Shown in pieces: positions 52,285 to 63,460 of a DNA stretch of 64,000 bases; within the stretch, counting starts at the first letter, position 1; each line of letters begins with the position of its first letter. The notes beneath the pieces were generated by a model, which ran no database searches, was not told where the DNA came from, and saw only the letters and a program-made list of their open reading frames with translations. Source of the stretch: DASULK01 sp036278255 (GTDB taxonomy: Bacteria > Actinomycetota > Actinomycetes > Mycobacteriales > Micromonosporaceae); assembly GCA_036278255.1 (NCBI GenBank), contig DASULK010000034.1:1-64000 (forward strand), in the 5' to 3' direction. The position numbers and the translations under genes are program-made.

Positions 52285-53226
52285 ATGCCTCGTGACGACG
52301 ATGAGGCCTTCGACTGGCTCCTCTTCGAGCAGTCGAGTGTCGTCACCAGTCGTCAGGCGGTTGATGCGCTCGGCGAGGGTACCGTACGCGGATTGATCCG
52401 GTCGGGGCGCTGGCGCTCGATCTGCCGCGGAGTGCTGCTTGCCGGCAACGGCCGGCTGACCCGGGACCAGCAGCTCTGGGTGGCGGTGCTGGCGGCGGGC
52501 TCGGGTGCCGTGCTGGCCGGCGCCACCGCCGCCGCGGAAGCGGGGGTACGCGGACTGCGGCGGGAACCACTGCACGTGCTCGTGCCCGCTAGCCGGCACG
52601 CGTCGGCCACCCTGCGGCGGCTGTCCCTTGACATGTCGGCGGTGGTGGTGCGTCGCACGACAATCCTGCCGGACGCCCATCTCCAGATGGGCAGGCCGAT
52701 GCGCACCACGACCGGGCGGGCCTTGGCCGATGCTGCGGCGTGGGCACGCGGCGACGACGAGGCGAGAACCGTGCTGGCCGCCGGTTGCCAGCAGCGGCGG
52801 GTCACCCCGCAGGAGATCCGCGAGGTTGTCGCGCTGTTACCGAAGCTACGGCGGCGATCGCTGATCCTGCGCACGCTGGACGACATCGAGGGCGGCGCGC
52901 AGGCACTGTCCGAACTCGACTTCGTGCGGCTGTGCCGTCGGTACGGGCTCCCCATGCCTGATTTGCAGGAGAAGCGGACGGACGCGACCGGCCGCACCCG
53001 CTACCTTGACGCGTACTGGCGGAAGTGGCGGCTACACGTCGAGGTCGACGGCGCACACCACATGGACGTCCGGCACTGGGCCGCGGACATGCGGCGGCAG
53101 AACGAGGTCTGGATCGCCGGTGACCGCATTTTGCGGTTCCCGGCGTGGCTGGTGCGCGCCCGACCGACCGAGGTGGCCGACCAACTACGCGCCGCGCTTG
53201 AAGCCGCCGGATGGAAGGGCCAGTGA
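52285..53226 (+). CDS. AbiEi-N/DUF559 nuclease-like protein
   Basis: A 313-aa soluble protein. The N-terminal part (about 15-60: SSVVTSRQAVDALGEGTVRG, LIRSGRWRSICRGVLLAG) is the winged-helix domain found in AbiEi-type antitoxins; the C-terminal part is a DUF559 (Vsr/MTES-1575-like) domain with a likely PD-(D/E)xK site: Glu210 in ALSELDF, Asp242 in RYLDAYW, Glu253 and Asp255 in HVEVDGAHH. In actinobacteria this two-domain type is abundant, variable in number, and unassigned; nuclease or toxin-related roles have been suggested. No partner gene is adjacent. It is flanked by near-identical palindromes; the stop codon lies at the first bases of palindrome 2. Confidence 0.75.
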   Translation: MPRDDDEAFDWLLFEQSSVVTSRQAVDALGEGTVRGLIRSGRWRSICRGVLLAGNGRLTRDQQLWVAVLAAGSGAVLAGATAAAEAGVRGLRREPLHVLVPASRHASATLRRLSLDMSAVVVRRTTILPDAHLQMGRPMRTTTGRALADAAAWARGDDEARTVLAAGCQQRRVTPQEIREVVALLPKLRRRSLILRTLDDIEGGAQALSELDFVRLCRRYGLPMPDLQEKRTDATGRTRYLDAYWRKWRLHVEVDGAHHMDVRHWAADMRRQNEVWIAGDRILRFPAWLVRARPTEVADQLRAALEAAGWKGQ

Positions 53227-53273
53227 TTCTTGGCGAGTTTCCGTTCGATACGGACGGAAACTCGCCAAGAATC
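53225..53273. repeat. Palindrome 2 of the pair bracketing the DUF559 gene
   Basis: Perfect 20-bp arms (53225-53244 and 53254-53273), beginning GATTCTTGGCGAGTTT, with a 9-base loop. The core arms are identical to palindrome 1. It starts within the DUF559 stop codon. Confidence 0.92.
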
Positions 53274-53281
53274 AGACGACG

Positions 53282-54319
53282 AATGGTGGTATGGGCGAGC
53301 GGTGCGGCAGATTCGCTACCGGCAGATGGCGCAGATCCTGTAAGAGCAGGGCATCCAGGGCGCCCAGGTGGCGTTCACGCGCAACGGCGAGACCGAGTTC
53401 CAATACCACGGGGTCGTGAGCGCGGCGACGAACATCACGGTCACGCCCAACACCATCTTCGATGGCTGCCTCACTCACCAAGGTCATCGGCGCGTACACC
53501 GTCCTGCGACTGATGGAGCGTGGTGTCCTCGACCTCGACACGCCCCTCTCGGCATACGTCGACTCGCCGCGCCTGGCCGGGGACTCGCCCTGCCGGCGAG
53601 TCACGGCGCGGATGGTTTTCAACCACGCCACCGGATTCCCGGACTGGGCGATCTCGCCGGACAACCCGGCCCCGGACACAATGCCGCTGACCACGTCGTT
53701 CGAACCCGGCACCGGTTGGTCGTACTCCGGAGAAGGCTTCTACTACCACAGAAGGCGGTTGAGGCGATCCTCGGCCGGCCGTTCGGCGACGTCCTTCGCG
53801 AAGAGGTCCTCGAGCCGTTCGGAATGCTCAGCAGCAGCCTGGTCATCCGGCCCGAACACGAGGCTGTCACCGCTAGCGGGCACCAGGCCGACGACACGGT
53901 GCTGCCCGCGAGCAACTACACCAACGCCAACGTGGCATACACCTTGCTCACCACCGCCCGGGATTACGACACCTTCATTCACCGGGCACTACTCGACGGC
54001 GAGGGCCTGACCACGGCTTCGCGCAACCTGATGTTCACCGCATCGGGGAGCGCCAAACGCGCGACTCATCCGAGCAGCGCCGACCCGTACCTCGAATGGG
54101 GCCTCGGCATCGGGCTTCAGCGCAACGAGAAGGGAACAGCCATCTGGCACTGGGGGGACAACGGCCCGTTCAAGGCGTTCTTCATCGCCTTCCCGGACTG
54201 TGGCGAGAGTGTTGTCATCTTCACGAACAACCAGAACGGGCTCTATCTCCTTCGAGCAGATCATGAAGACGTTCCTGGGCGAGCAGACCTTCCACGCCAT
54301 CAGGTGGGTGCTGGACTGA
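53282..54319 (+). pseudogene. Frameshifted beta-lactamase-family serine hydrolase
   Basis: Homology to class C-like serine hydrolases runs through three frames. An in-frame TAA precedes GIQGAQVAFTRNGETEF; a shift near 53462 moves to AASLTKVIGAYTVLRLMERG, which holds the SxxK (Ser-Leu-Thr-Lys); another shift near 53745 moves to QKAVEAILGRPFGDVLREEV and on to YLEWGLGIGLQRNEKGTAIW and WHWGDNGPFKAFF; a third near 54245 moves to EQIMKTFLGEQTFHAI ending in TGA. At least three frameshifts and one stop make it non-functional. No intact start remains. Confidence 0.85.
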
Positions 54320-54451
54320 TCACGCCGGTCGCGTTGCCATTCTCGAGCGCCACCGGTGAGGCGGGACGCTCGCGTCTCGGCCGGGCGACGCGCCGCAGCG
54401 AGCTCAACATATAAGTGGCGGCTCGGCTTGCGGCGCGATCTACTCCTGTCC

Positions 54452-55048
54452 GTGCCTGAACTCATCCCACCAACCGAGCGGGTCCGCGCCTCGTTCCTCG
54501 CCGCGATGGCGGAGTTCCGTTCCGAAGGGCGCGGGGACCGCCAGGACCAGACGATGATCGGCGCTGAGATACGCAACCACGGTCCGACGTGGGCCACACC
54601 AGACGGCTTCGCCCGCTTCGTCGCCGAGCTGCGCGGACAAGCCCTGGAGGAGACCCCGCGCCCGGAGCACTGGGTTCCGTCAACCACCCTGTGGTGGGTC
54701 GACGGCGACGAATACCTCGGCCGGATCGCCATCCGCCATCGGCTCACGCCATCGTTGCTTGATGTCGGCGGTCACATCGGATTCGATGTACGACCGGCTG
54801 CCCGACGGCGAGGACATGCGACGGCGATGCTCGCCGCGGCACTGCCGGTTGCCCGCGGCCTCGGCATCGATCCGACCCTGGTGACCTGCGACGAGGAAAA
54901 CTTTGCCTCCCGCCGGGTCATCGAGCGCAACGGCGGAGTGCTGGAGGACAAGCGCCAAGGAAAGCTACGTTTCTGGGTACCGACCGGCACCGGGGCCCGG
55001 CCGTTTGCGGCGGCGCCGATACGGACGGTGGCCGGCCGTGACGAGTGA
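54452..55048 (+). CDS. GNAT-family N-acetyltransferase
   Basis: A 198-aa protein. Late GNAT elements are plain: IAIRHRLTPSLLDVGGHIGF, then the CoA loop VRPAARRRGHATAMLAAALP (R-x-x-G-x-A form) and CDEENFASRRVIERNGGVLE with the typical N..S..VIERNGG. Close to the RimJ/YjcF-like group that carries PPTERVRASFLAAMAEFR at its N-terminus. Start at GTG 54452 (VPELIPPTERV), upstream frame extends into pseudogene sequence. It overlaps the next GNAT gene by 11 bases, so the two are coupled. Confidence 0.8.
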   Translation: MPELIPPTERVRASFLAAMAEFRSEGRGDRQDQTMIGAEIRNHGPTWATPDGFARFVAELRGQALEETPRPEHWVPSTTLWWVDGDEYLGRIAIRHRLTPSLLDVGGHIGFDVRPAARRRGHATAMLAAALPVARGLGIDPTLVTCDEENFASRRVIERNGGVLEDKRQGKLRFWVPTGTGARPFAAAPIRTVAGRDE

Positions 55049-55502
55049 CGCTCTGATGTTCCGGCGGGCCACTTCGCCGGACAGCGCTGCGGTGGCCGAG
55101 GTGTGGTTGCGCTCGTACGCCGCGGCGCTGCCGACGGTCCGCCGGACGCACTCCGACGACGCGGTACGGGCCTGGATCATCGACGTGGTCGTACCGGACC
55201 TTGAGACGTGGGTTGCCGTCGCCGAGGCGACCGTGGTCGGCATGATGGTGCTGCACGGTGACTGGTTGGAGCAGCTGTATCTGGATCCGCCGTGGCGCGG
55301 CCAGGGCGTCGGCGACGGGTTCGTCGACCTGGCCAAGCAGCGCCGCCCGGACGGCCTGCAACTGTGGACTTTCCAGGTCAACGGCCCGGCGCGGCGGTTC
55401 TACGAGCGGCACGGTTTCGTAGCGGTCGAGGAGACCGACGGTTCGGGCAACGAGGAGCGCGAGCCCGCCGTCCGGTACGTGTGGCGGCCAGTAGCGGCGT
55501 GA
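55038..55502 (+). CDS. GNAT-family N-acetyltransferase
   Basis: A 154-aa short GNAT protein. N-terminal MFRRATSPDSAAVAEVWLRS, central LEQLYLDPPWRGQGVGDGFV with CoA loop WRGQGVGD, and late LWTFQVNGPARRFYERHGFV. GTG start at 55038 inside the end of the upstream GNAT gene. The pair sits between two decayed genes in a patch that looks recently rearranged. Acceptor unknown. Confidence 0.82.
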   Translation: MTSDALMFRRATSPDSAAVAEVWLRSYAAALPTVRRTHSDDAVRAWIIDVVVPDLETWVAVAEATVVGMMVLHGDWLEQLYLDPPWRGQGVGDGFVDLAKQRRPDGLQLWTFQVNGPARRFYERHGFVAVEETDGSGNEEREPAVRYVWRPVAA

Positions 55503-55605
55503 CCCGGCCTTCATTCCCAAGGCGACCGTGATCGGCTACATGATCGCCTGCAGCTGAACTGTTCGTGCTCCGGCGTGTCGTACTGCTGTGGTGCAGACGA
55601 TCATG

Positions 55606-55749
55606 AGAGGTCGCGCGCCGAGCAGCAACCGCCGCGGGCGGCGAGTGCCGGCGGCTTGGGGATCTCGCTCATGCCGGGTACGCCGACGTAGAACCACGAA
55701 GCGCCTCCTCCGAGCCGCGCGGGCAGGCAAGCTGAACGTGGTGAATCAT
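55606..55749 (-). pseudogene. Remnant of a glyoxalase/VOC-family gene
   Basis: ATG at 55749 with GGAGGTG six bases upstream begins MIHHVQLACPRGSEEAL, a clear VOC start. The frame then shifts and the other frame reads FYVGVPGMSEIPKPPALAAR and then GGC before a stop. Only the first third of a VOC domain is left. The rest of the 55503-55917 gap holds no gene. Confidence 0.75.
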
Positions 55750-55785
55750 GAGACGCACCTCCTAGCCGTCGAACCTGACATAGGG

Positions 55786-55814
55786 TTGCGCCGATAACAA
55801 GACGGACGTACGGT
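55786..55814 (+). promoter_or_regulatory. acnA promoter with overlapping AcnR-like operator
   Basis: -35 TTGCGC at 55786-55791, 17-base spacer, -10 TACGGT at 55809-55814, giving a leader of about 95 bases before the GTG at 55918. ACGGACGTACGG at 55802-55813 overlaps the -10 and is similar to the palindrome CCGTACGTACGG in front of acnR. Confidence 0.6.
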
Positions 55815-55917
55815 TTAATTCCGCGCCGAGTTGACTGGCGAGGTTGACCCCAGCAAGCGGCGCGACAGGCCGTACGAAAGACTGCTCTGGAAAGAACGCT
55901 GCATAAGGGGGTACGAC

Positions 55918-58761
<2,844 letters not shown>

Positions 58762-58767
58762 GTTGGT

Positions 58768-58812
58768 GAAGGAGGGCCCTTCCTGTTGCTTGCACAGGAA
58801 GGGCCCTCCTTC
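58768..58812. terminator. acnA terminator
   Basis: Perfect 19-bp arms GAAGGAGGGCCCTTCCTGT (58768-58786) and complement (58794-58812), 7-base loop TGCTTGC. It shares a GGAAGGGCCC core with the palindrome at 36741-36759. Confidence 0.85.
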
Positions 58813-58940
58813 CGCAGCCTGGCCACCACCCGTGACGTTGGGACGGCGGCGTCGGTTCGGCGCGGGCACCCCTGCTCGCCGCATTCCGGTGCCATCCTCT
58901 CCGGTCTTGATCGGCACCGGCACGTTCGTAAGATCCGTTC

Positions 58941-59807
58941 ATGGCCTCCTTCGATGAGTTCTCCAGCGCCGCCGGGTTCTCCAGTGCCGCTGGCGACGGC
59001 ACGGTCGTCGATTGCCACGTTCACCTGCTGCCGGGGCGGCTCGGCGAGTCGGTACGCCGCTTCTTCGACAACCATCTCGACGGACCCCTCGTCTACCCCA
59101 ACGACCACGCCGTCACCCTGCAAGCCCTCGCCTCAGCCGGGATCAGCGAAGCTTGGAACCTTCCGTACGCACACCGGCCGCACGTCGCCGAGGGCCTCAA
59201 CAAGGCCAGCGCGCAGCTGGCCGCCGCGCCTCCCCATCCGTCCATCCAGATCATCGGCGGCGCGACCGTCCATCCAGCCGACGACAGTCCCGAACGCATC
59301 CTCGCCGAGGCGCTCGACACCCTCGGCCTGCGAGTGCTGAAACTGCACTGCTCCGTCGGCGACTTCGAAGTCGACGACCCTCGGCTGGACAAGCTATGGA
59401 AATTGGCCGAGAACCGGTCGGTCCCTACCGTGATCCATGCCGGTCACCACATCTCCGGTGAGACTCACCAGGGCGAACTCGCTGCGCTTGAGAATGTCGC
59501 CAGGCGGTTCCCAGGCGTACCCCTGATCATCGCCCACGCCGCCCATCCGAACACTGTCGAGGCAATGAAGCTGGTCGCCGCCTATCCGAACATCTACGCC
59601 GACCTCACCCCGCGCGTGATCGACCCGGTCGCCGTGACCGACGAGGATCTCGAGGCGCACGCCGACCGGTTCCTGCTCGGCACGGACGCACCCAACACCG
59701 GCCTCACCGCCGAGGCCTGCCTCTCTCGCCTGGATCGGCTTTCACCGGGCACCCGTGCGGCGATCCTGGCCGGCAATGCCCGACGCCTGCTGACGAACGC
59801 CAGGTAA
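58941..59807 (+). CDS. TIM-barrel amidohydrolase (amidohydrolase-2 type)
   Basis: A 288-aa metal-dependent hydrolase or decarboxylase. Metal motif VDCHVHLLPG (HxH) after strand 1, His in TVIHAGHHISGE, His in LIIAHAAHPNT and the final Asp in FLLGTDAPNTG. This is the PF04909 family; members include 2-amino-3-carboxymuconate semialdehyde decarboxylase and many dihydropyrone or lactone hydrolases. No substrate can be named. ATG start. It stands between acnA and a DUF2630 gene with no clear operon. Confidence 0.82.
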   Translation: MASFDEFSSAAGFSSAAGDGTVVDCHVHLLPGRLGESVRRFFDNHLDGPLVYPNDHAVTLQALASAGISEAWNLPYAHRPHVAEGLNKASAQLAAAPPHPSIQIIGGATVHPADDSPERILAEALDTLGLRVLKLHCSVGDFEVDDPRLDKLWKLAENRSVPTVIHAGHHISGETHQGELAALENVARRFPGVPLIIAHAAHPNTVEAMKLVAAYPNIYADLTPRVIDPVAVTDEDLEAHADRFLLGTDAPNTGLTAEACLSRLDRLSPGTRAAILAGNARRLLTNAR

Positions 59808-59999
59808 GCCTCGACGGGCCCCTCCCAAGCCCACCGGGAAGGCGTCCTTCTGCCTGCCGAGGGCAGATCCTGCCCGAGTCGGTCCGATGGCCCGCCGTGA
59901 CGACTCTGCGGGCCTGAACCGCCTGTCATTCGCCGTCAGAGCGCGTCAACGGGCGGGAATCCGGGCGCGGCCACCCGGCGCTGTGTCAGGCTCGCAGCT

Positions 60000-60245
60000 A
60001 TGGACGACAGGACGATTCTGGATCGAATCGGGGAACTGGTCGAGGAGGAGCACCGGCTGCGGGCAGAGGCACTGGCCGGTGGGAGCACCACGGAGGAGCA
60101 GCGGGCCCGGCTGAACACGCTGGAGGAGTCGCTGGACCAGTGCTGGGATCTGCTGCGCCGGCGCCGGGCCGCCCGCGCCGCCGGCGGTGATCCCAACGAG
60201 CGGCACCCGCGCACCCGGGAGCAGGTCGAGCGCTACCTTCAGTAG
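60000..60245 (+). CDS. DUF2630 family protein
   Basis: An 81-aa basic/acidic helical protein starting MDDRTILDRIGELVEEEHRL and containing LEESLDQCWDLLRRRRAARA, the DUF2630 signature; the C-terminus ends QVERYLQ. Whole length is predicted helix-loop-helix. Widespread in actinobacteria; function unknown. Single small gene convergent with the HAD gene, eight bases apart. Confidence 0.9.
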   Translation: MDDRTILDRIGELVEEEHRLRAEALAGGSTTEEQRARLNTLEESLDQCWDLLRRRRAARAAGGDPNERHPRTREQVERYLQ

Positions 60246-60253
60246 CCACCCGC

Positions 60254-60913
60254 TCAGGCGTGAGTTCGGGCCGCGGCGAGCACGGCGGCGACCGCTGGGA
60301 TGAGGCCGCTGGCGACGCGGGTCGGAGCGAACCGCGACTCCACCCAGCTGCGTCCCCGGTGCAGCCAGACACTGGGCAGCCCCATCGCGGCTGCCCCACC
60401 GATGTCGACCTCCGGGCTGTGGCCGATGACCCAGGCACCGTGCAGGCGCATCCGGACCCGCTCCGCGGCGAGTGTGAAGATGCGCGGGTTCGGCTTACCG
60501 ACGCCCGCCTCCTCCGAGATGATCCAGTTCGCCACGTACCGGTCGAGCCCGGTGCGCCGAATCTTGGCGTCCTGATGACGGAGGGGGCCGTTGGTCACCA
60601 CCACCGGCACCCAGCCCGCCTGGTCTGCGATGCGCAACGCACACGCGACCAGCGGGTCCAGGCGGGTGTGCTCGACCGGGCCGTCGTTCAGGGCCTCGAC
60701 CAGGTCGATGGTGGGCAGGCGCAGGTCGTAGCGGTGCAGCATCGCGGTGGCGAGGTCCCACCGGTCGGTCAAGCCGTCGGCGTCCATGCGGACCAGCCAG
60801 TCAACATCGTCGGGGGGCGCTCCGATATCCGCCAAGAACTCGCTCGCCCAGGCGCGGAACGGCCCGGCCCGGTCGAGCACCGTGTTGTCCAAGTCGAGGA
60901 GCAGGAGCGGCAC
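60254..60913 (-). CDS. HAD-family hydrolase
   Basis: A 219-aa HAD protein. Motif I LLLLDLDNTVLDRAG, motif II VVTNGPLRHQD, Lys of motif III in EEAGVGKPNPRIF and motif IV WVIGHSPEVDIGGA with the last acidic residue. The small helical cap (residues 20-90) is that of the YjjG/phosphoglycolate-phosphatase group. Substrate unknown. ATG start. No operon partner; next upstream gene is 61 bases away. Confidence 0.85.
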   Translation of the reverse strand: MPLLLLDLDNTVLDRAGPFRAWASEFLADIGAPPDDVDWLVRMDADGLTDRWDLATAMLHRYDLRLPTIDLVEALNDGPVEHTRLDPLVACALRIADQAGWVPVVVTNGPLRHQDAKIRRTGLDRYVANWIISEEAGVGKPNPRIFTLAAERVRMRLHGAWVIGHSPEVDIGGAAAMGLPSVWLHRGRSWVESRFAPTRVASGLIPAVAAVLAAARTHA

Positions 60914-60974
60914 GCGGGCACCCTACGTGACCCAGGCCATTTACAACAGGCCCGTGTGGATCATCCGGACGCGC

Positions 60975-61844
60975 TCAGGCGACCAGCAGATCCCGCCGGG
61001 CCCCCTGGTCGGGGCGCCGGTCGGCGAGCATGCTGTGGGCGGCCCGCACCTGCGACAGTTGGGCGGGGTCGAGGCGGGCCACCACGATCTGCTCGCCGTC
61101 GTCCGGGGCGCGGTGCAGGGGTCGCCCCTCAGGGTCGTAGATTGCGGAGCCGCCGTTGAACTGCCACGGCGCTTCGCCCCCGACCAGGTTGGCCAGGACG
61201 ACGAACATGGTGTTGTCCAGGGCCCGCGCCGCATAGTAGATGTCGCGCCGGTGCTCCGACCCGGTCCGGTATCCGGCGGGGCAGAGGTAGCCGTGGGCCC
61301 CGTCTGCGGCCGCGGCACGGCCATGCTCGGGGAAGCAGCCGTCGTAGCAGATGCCCAACGCCAGCCGCCAGCCGTTGACCAGCAGCGTGGCCCCCTGCCG
61401 GCCCGGGGTGAAGAGCGCCTTCTCATCCGGTCCGCAGAGGTGCTGCTTGTCGTAGGCGACGACGGCCACGCCCGACCGGTTCAACACCAACGACGAGCAG
61501 GTGCGGCGGCCGTCGGGGTGCCGTACCGCGGCGCCGATGACCACGACCACGCGGTGCTGGCTGGCGGTGGCTCGCAGGGGAGCGAGCCGCGGATCGTCGA
61601 TCCGCCCCCGATCGTCCGCGAAGAGGTCGGTATCGAGGGCGGAGTCCCGCAGGGCGGGCGGATGGTACGCCGGGAGGAACAGCTCCGGGAACACCACGAC
61701 GACGGCGCCGGCGGCGGCCGCCTGGCGTAGCAGCCGTGCGGCGGTGACGGTGTTGCCGGCCAGGTCACCGGGCACCGATTCCGCCTGTACCGCGGCGACG
61801 GTCAGCGGGTGCGCCGGTAGAGCGGCATTATCGGTAGGGGGCAC
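60975..61844 (-). CDS. Nitrilase-superfamily C-N hydrolase
   Basis: A 289-aa hydrolase with the Glu-Lys-Cys triad: Glu54 in VFPELFLPAY, Lys133 in YDKQHLCG and Cys166 in GICYDGCFPE. It is an amidase-type member (branch with NIT/aliphatic amidase or carbamoylputrescine-like); the substrate is not obvious. The GTG at 61844 lies seven bases after TAGGAT, so the message is probably leaderless; a longer TTG start at 61877 has no such support. Divergent from acnR. Confidence 0.85.
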   Translation of the reverse strand: MPPTDNAALPAHPLTVAAVQAESVPGDLAGNTVTAARLLRQAAAAGAVVVVFPELFLPAYHPPALRDSALDTDLFADDRGRIDDPRLAPLRATASQHRVVVVIGAAVRHPDGRRTCSSLVLNRSGVAVVAYDKQHLCGPDEKALFTPGRQGATLLVNGWRLALGICYDGCFPEHGRAAAADGAHGYLCPAGYRTGSEHRRDIYYAARALDNTMFVVLANLVGGEAPWQFNGGSAIYDPEGRPLHRAPDDGEQIVVARLDPAQLSQVRAAHSMLADRRPDQGARRDLLVA

Positions 61845-61885
61845 GTGCGAGATCCTAATCCCGTCGGGCTCCGCCAACTCTCAAG

Positions 61886-61897
61886 CCGTACGTACGG
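61886..61897. promoter_or_regulatory. Probable AcnR operator upstream of acnR
   Basis: Perfect palindrome CCGTACGTACGG, in the intergenic region of the nitrilase-family and acnR genes. It matches 10 of 12 bases with ACGGACGTACGG overlapping the acnA promoter. Corynebacterium AcnR binds a palindrome with a GTAC half-site in both promoters. Confidence 0.6.
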
Positions 61898-61933
61898 ATT
61901 GCATTAGTGGGTCGCACCTGACACGATCGATCG

Positions 61934-62512
61934 GTGCCTCGGATCAGCCAGGACCAGCTCGCCGCACGCCGCCAGGAGATCCTGACCGCGGCGCGGTCCT
62001 GCTTTGCCCGCTACGGCTATGAGGGGGCCACGGTGCGCCGGTTGGAGGAGGCCACGGGCCTGTCCCGCGGCGCCATCTTCCATTACTTCCGCGACAAGGA
62101 GTCCCTCTTCCTCGCCGTCGCCGAGGACGATGCCGCAACCATGGTCGAGACCGTTGCCCGCAACGGCCTGGTGCAGGTGATGCGGGACCTATCGGAGCGG
62201 GCCCCGTCCCCCGACACGGTCGGCTGGCTCGGCAGCCAGCTCGAGGTGTCACGCCGCCTGCGCACCGACCCGGCGTTCGCCGAGCGGTGGTCGCAGCATT
62301 CTGCAGCGATCGCCGCCGCAACTCGGGAGCGGCTGGAGCGTCAGCGCGAGGCCGGGGTGCTGCGTGAGGACGTGCCGATCGGGGTGCTGGCCCAGTTCCT
62401 GGAGCTGGCCTACGACGGCCTCGTCCTGCACCTGGCCATGGGACGCCCCGCCGATGACCTCACCCCGGTCCTCGACCTCATCGAGGAGGCGGTCCGGCGC
62501 CCCCGCGCCTGA
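61934..62512 (+). CDS. acnR: AcnR-type TetR repressor of aconitase
   Basis: A 192-aa TetR-family regulator, very like Corynebacterium glutamicum AcnR: RQEILTAARSCFARYGYEGA, TVRRLEEATGLSRGAIFHYF, DKESLFLAVAEDDAATM and NGLVQVMRDLSER match that protein's helix-turn-helix and first core helices, and length is the same. AcnR represses acn, with citrate and Mg2+ reported as ligand. Here it lies 3.2 kb from acnA and not directly next to it as in corynebacteria. GTG start. Confidence 0.88.
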   Translation: MPRISQDQLAARRQEILTAARSCFARYGYEGATVRRLEEATGLSRGAIFHYFRDKESLFLAVAEDDAATMVETVARNGLVQVMRDLSERAPSPDTVGWLGSQLEVSRRLRTDPAFAERWSQHSAAIAAATRERLERQREAGVLREDVPIGVLAQFLELAYDGLVLHLAMGRPADDLTPVLDLIEEAVRRPRA

Positions 62513-62593
62513 TCGGCGGATGTCATCTTCTCCGGCTGCTTGCACCTCGGTCGGATGATGGGAGCAGTTACCTTCGCAACGTCGGGAGCGGGC

Positions 62594-63460
62594 ATGCTGC
62601 AGACAGCGAACGACACCTGGGGGCTCTCCGGCCCCACCTTCCTGGCACTCTTCCTGGCGCTGTCGGCGCTGGTTCTCCTCGCATCGGTGACGCACCGCGC
62701 CCGACTCTTCGCCGGACGGAACGCCCCCGTCCACCATCGCATCACCGCCCAACAGGCAGCCCACCTCAACGACGGAGACGAACTGGCGCTCTACGCCGCC
62801 CTCGGCGGGCTACGAGCCGCCGGGGCGATTGATGTGGCCAAGGGCGCCCTCATCGCAAGCGGCCCGCTTCCCGCCGGCGCCACCCGGCTGGACCAAGCGA
62901 TCCACGAGGCTGCCCGGTTACGGATCATGTCGCAGGAACTGCTGGTTGACCCCGGGGTCACCGCGGCGCTCGCTCAACTCCGTCGGGAACTGGAGGCCGC
63001 GGATCTGGCGCTCAGCCCAGCGACGCGACGGGTAGCCCGGATCGGACCGCTGCTGCTTGTGGTTCTGCTGCTTGTTGGCGTGGCCCGGCTCATCAGTTCC
63101 ACCGACAAACCGGTCGGCTTTCTCCTACTGTCGTTGGCCGCGCTGTTCGTGCTCTGCCTCATTCAGCTGATGCACGTACCGTCCGTGACATGCAGCGCCC
63201 GGCGCCTGTTGAAAGAGCTACGGACCCAGCACTCGCATCTGACCCCCAGGAACAGGCCGGCCTACCGCACATACGGTGCCGACCTGGCGGCGATGGGGGT
63301 GGCGCTGTTCGGCGTCGCCGCCCTCCGGGTGCTGGATCCGGCCTTCGCTCAAACGGCGCTGATCACCCAGTACGCCAGCTATTCCACGTACCCCACCCAG
63401 TCTTCCGGCACCGCTGGAAGCGGCGGAGGGTGCAGCGGAGGCGGAGGCTGCGGCGGATGA
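62594..63460 (+). CDS. TIGR04222-family membrane protein with Gly/Cys tail
   Basis: A 288-aa membrane protein. One helix near residues 10-33 (GPTFLALFLALSALVLLASV), a soluble domain (NDGDELALYAALGGLRAAGA, DVAKGALIASG), then two helices at about 150-190 (IGPLLLVVLLLVGVARLI, GFLLLSLAALFVLCLIQLM) and a further one (AAMGVALFGVAALRVL). It ends in a Ser/Gly tail, SGGGCSGGGGCGG, with Cys280 and Cys286. TIGR04222 proteins are recognised for this domain with a Gly/Cys-rich tail and for adjacency to DUF692 genes, exactly as here (ATGA overlap). The tail may be a post-translational substrate. ATG at 62594 with GGAG upstream. Confidence 0.85.
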   Translation: MLQTANDTWGLSGPTFLALFLALSALVLLASVTHRARLFAGRNAPVHHRITAQQAAHLNDGDELALYAALGGLRAAGAIDVAKGALIASGPLPAGATRLDQAIHEAARLRIMSQELLVDPGVTAALAQLRRELEAADLALSPATRRVARIGPLLLVVLLLVGVARLISSTDKPVGFLLLSLAALFVLCLIQLMHVPSVTCSARRLLKELRTQHSHLTPRNRPAYRTYGADLAAMGVALFGVAALRVLDPAFAQTALITQYASYSTYPTQSSGTAGSGGGCSGGGGCGG

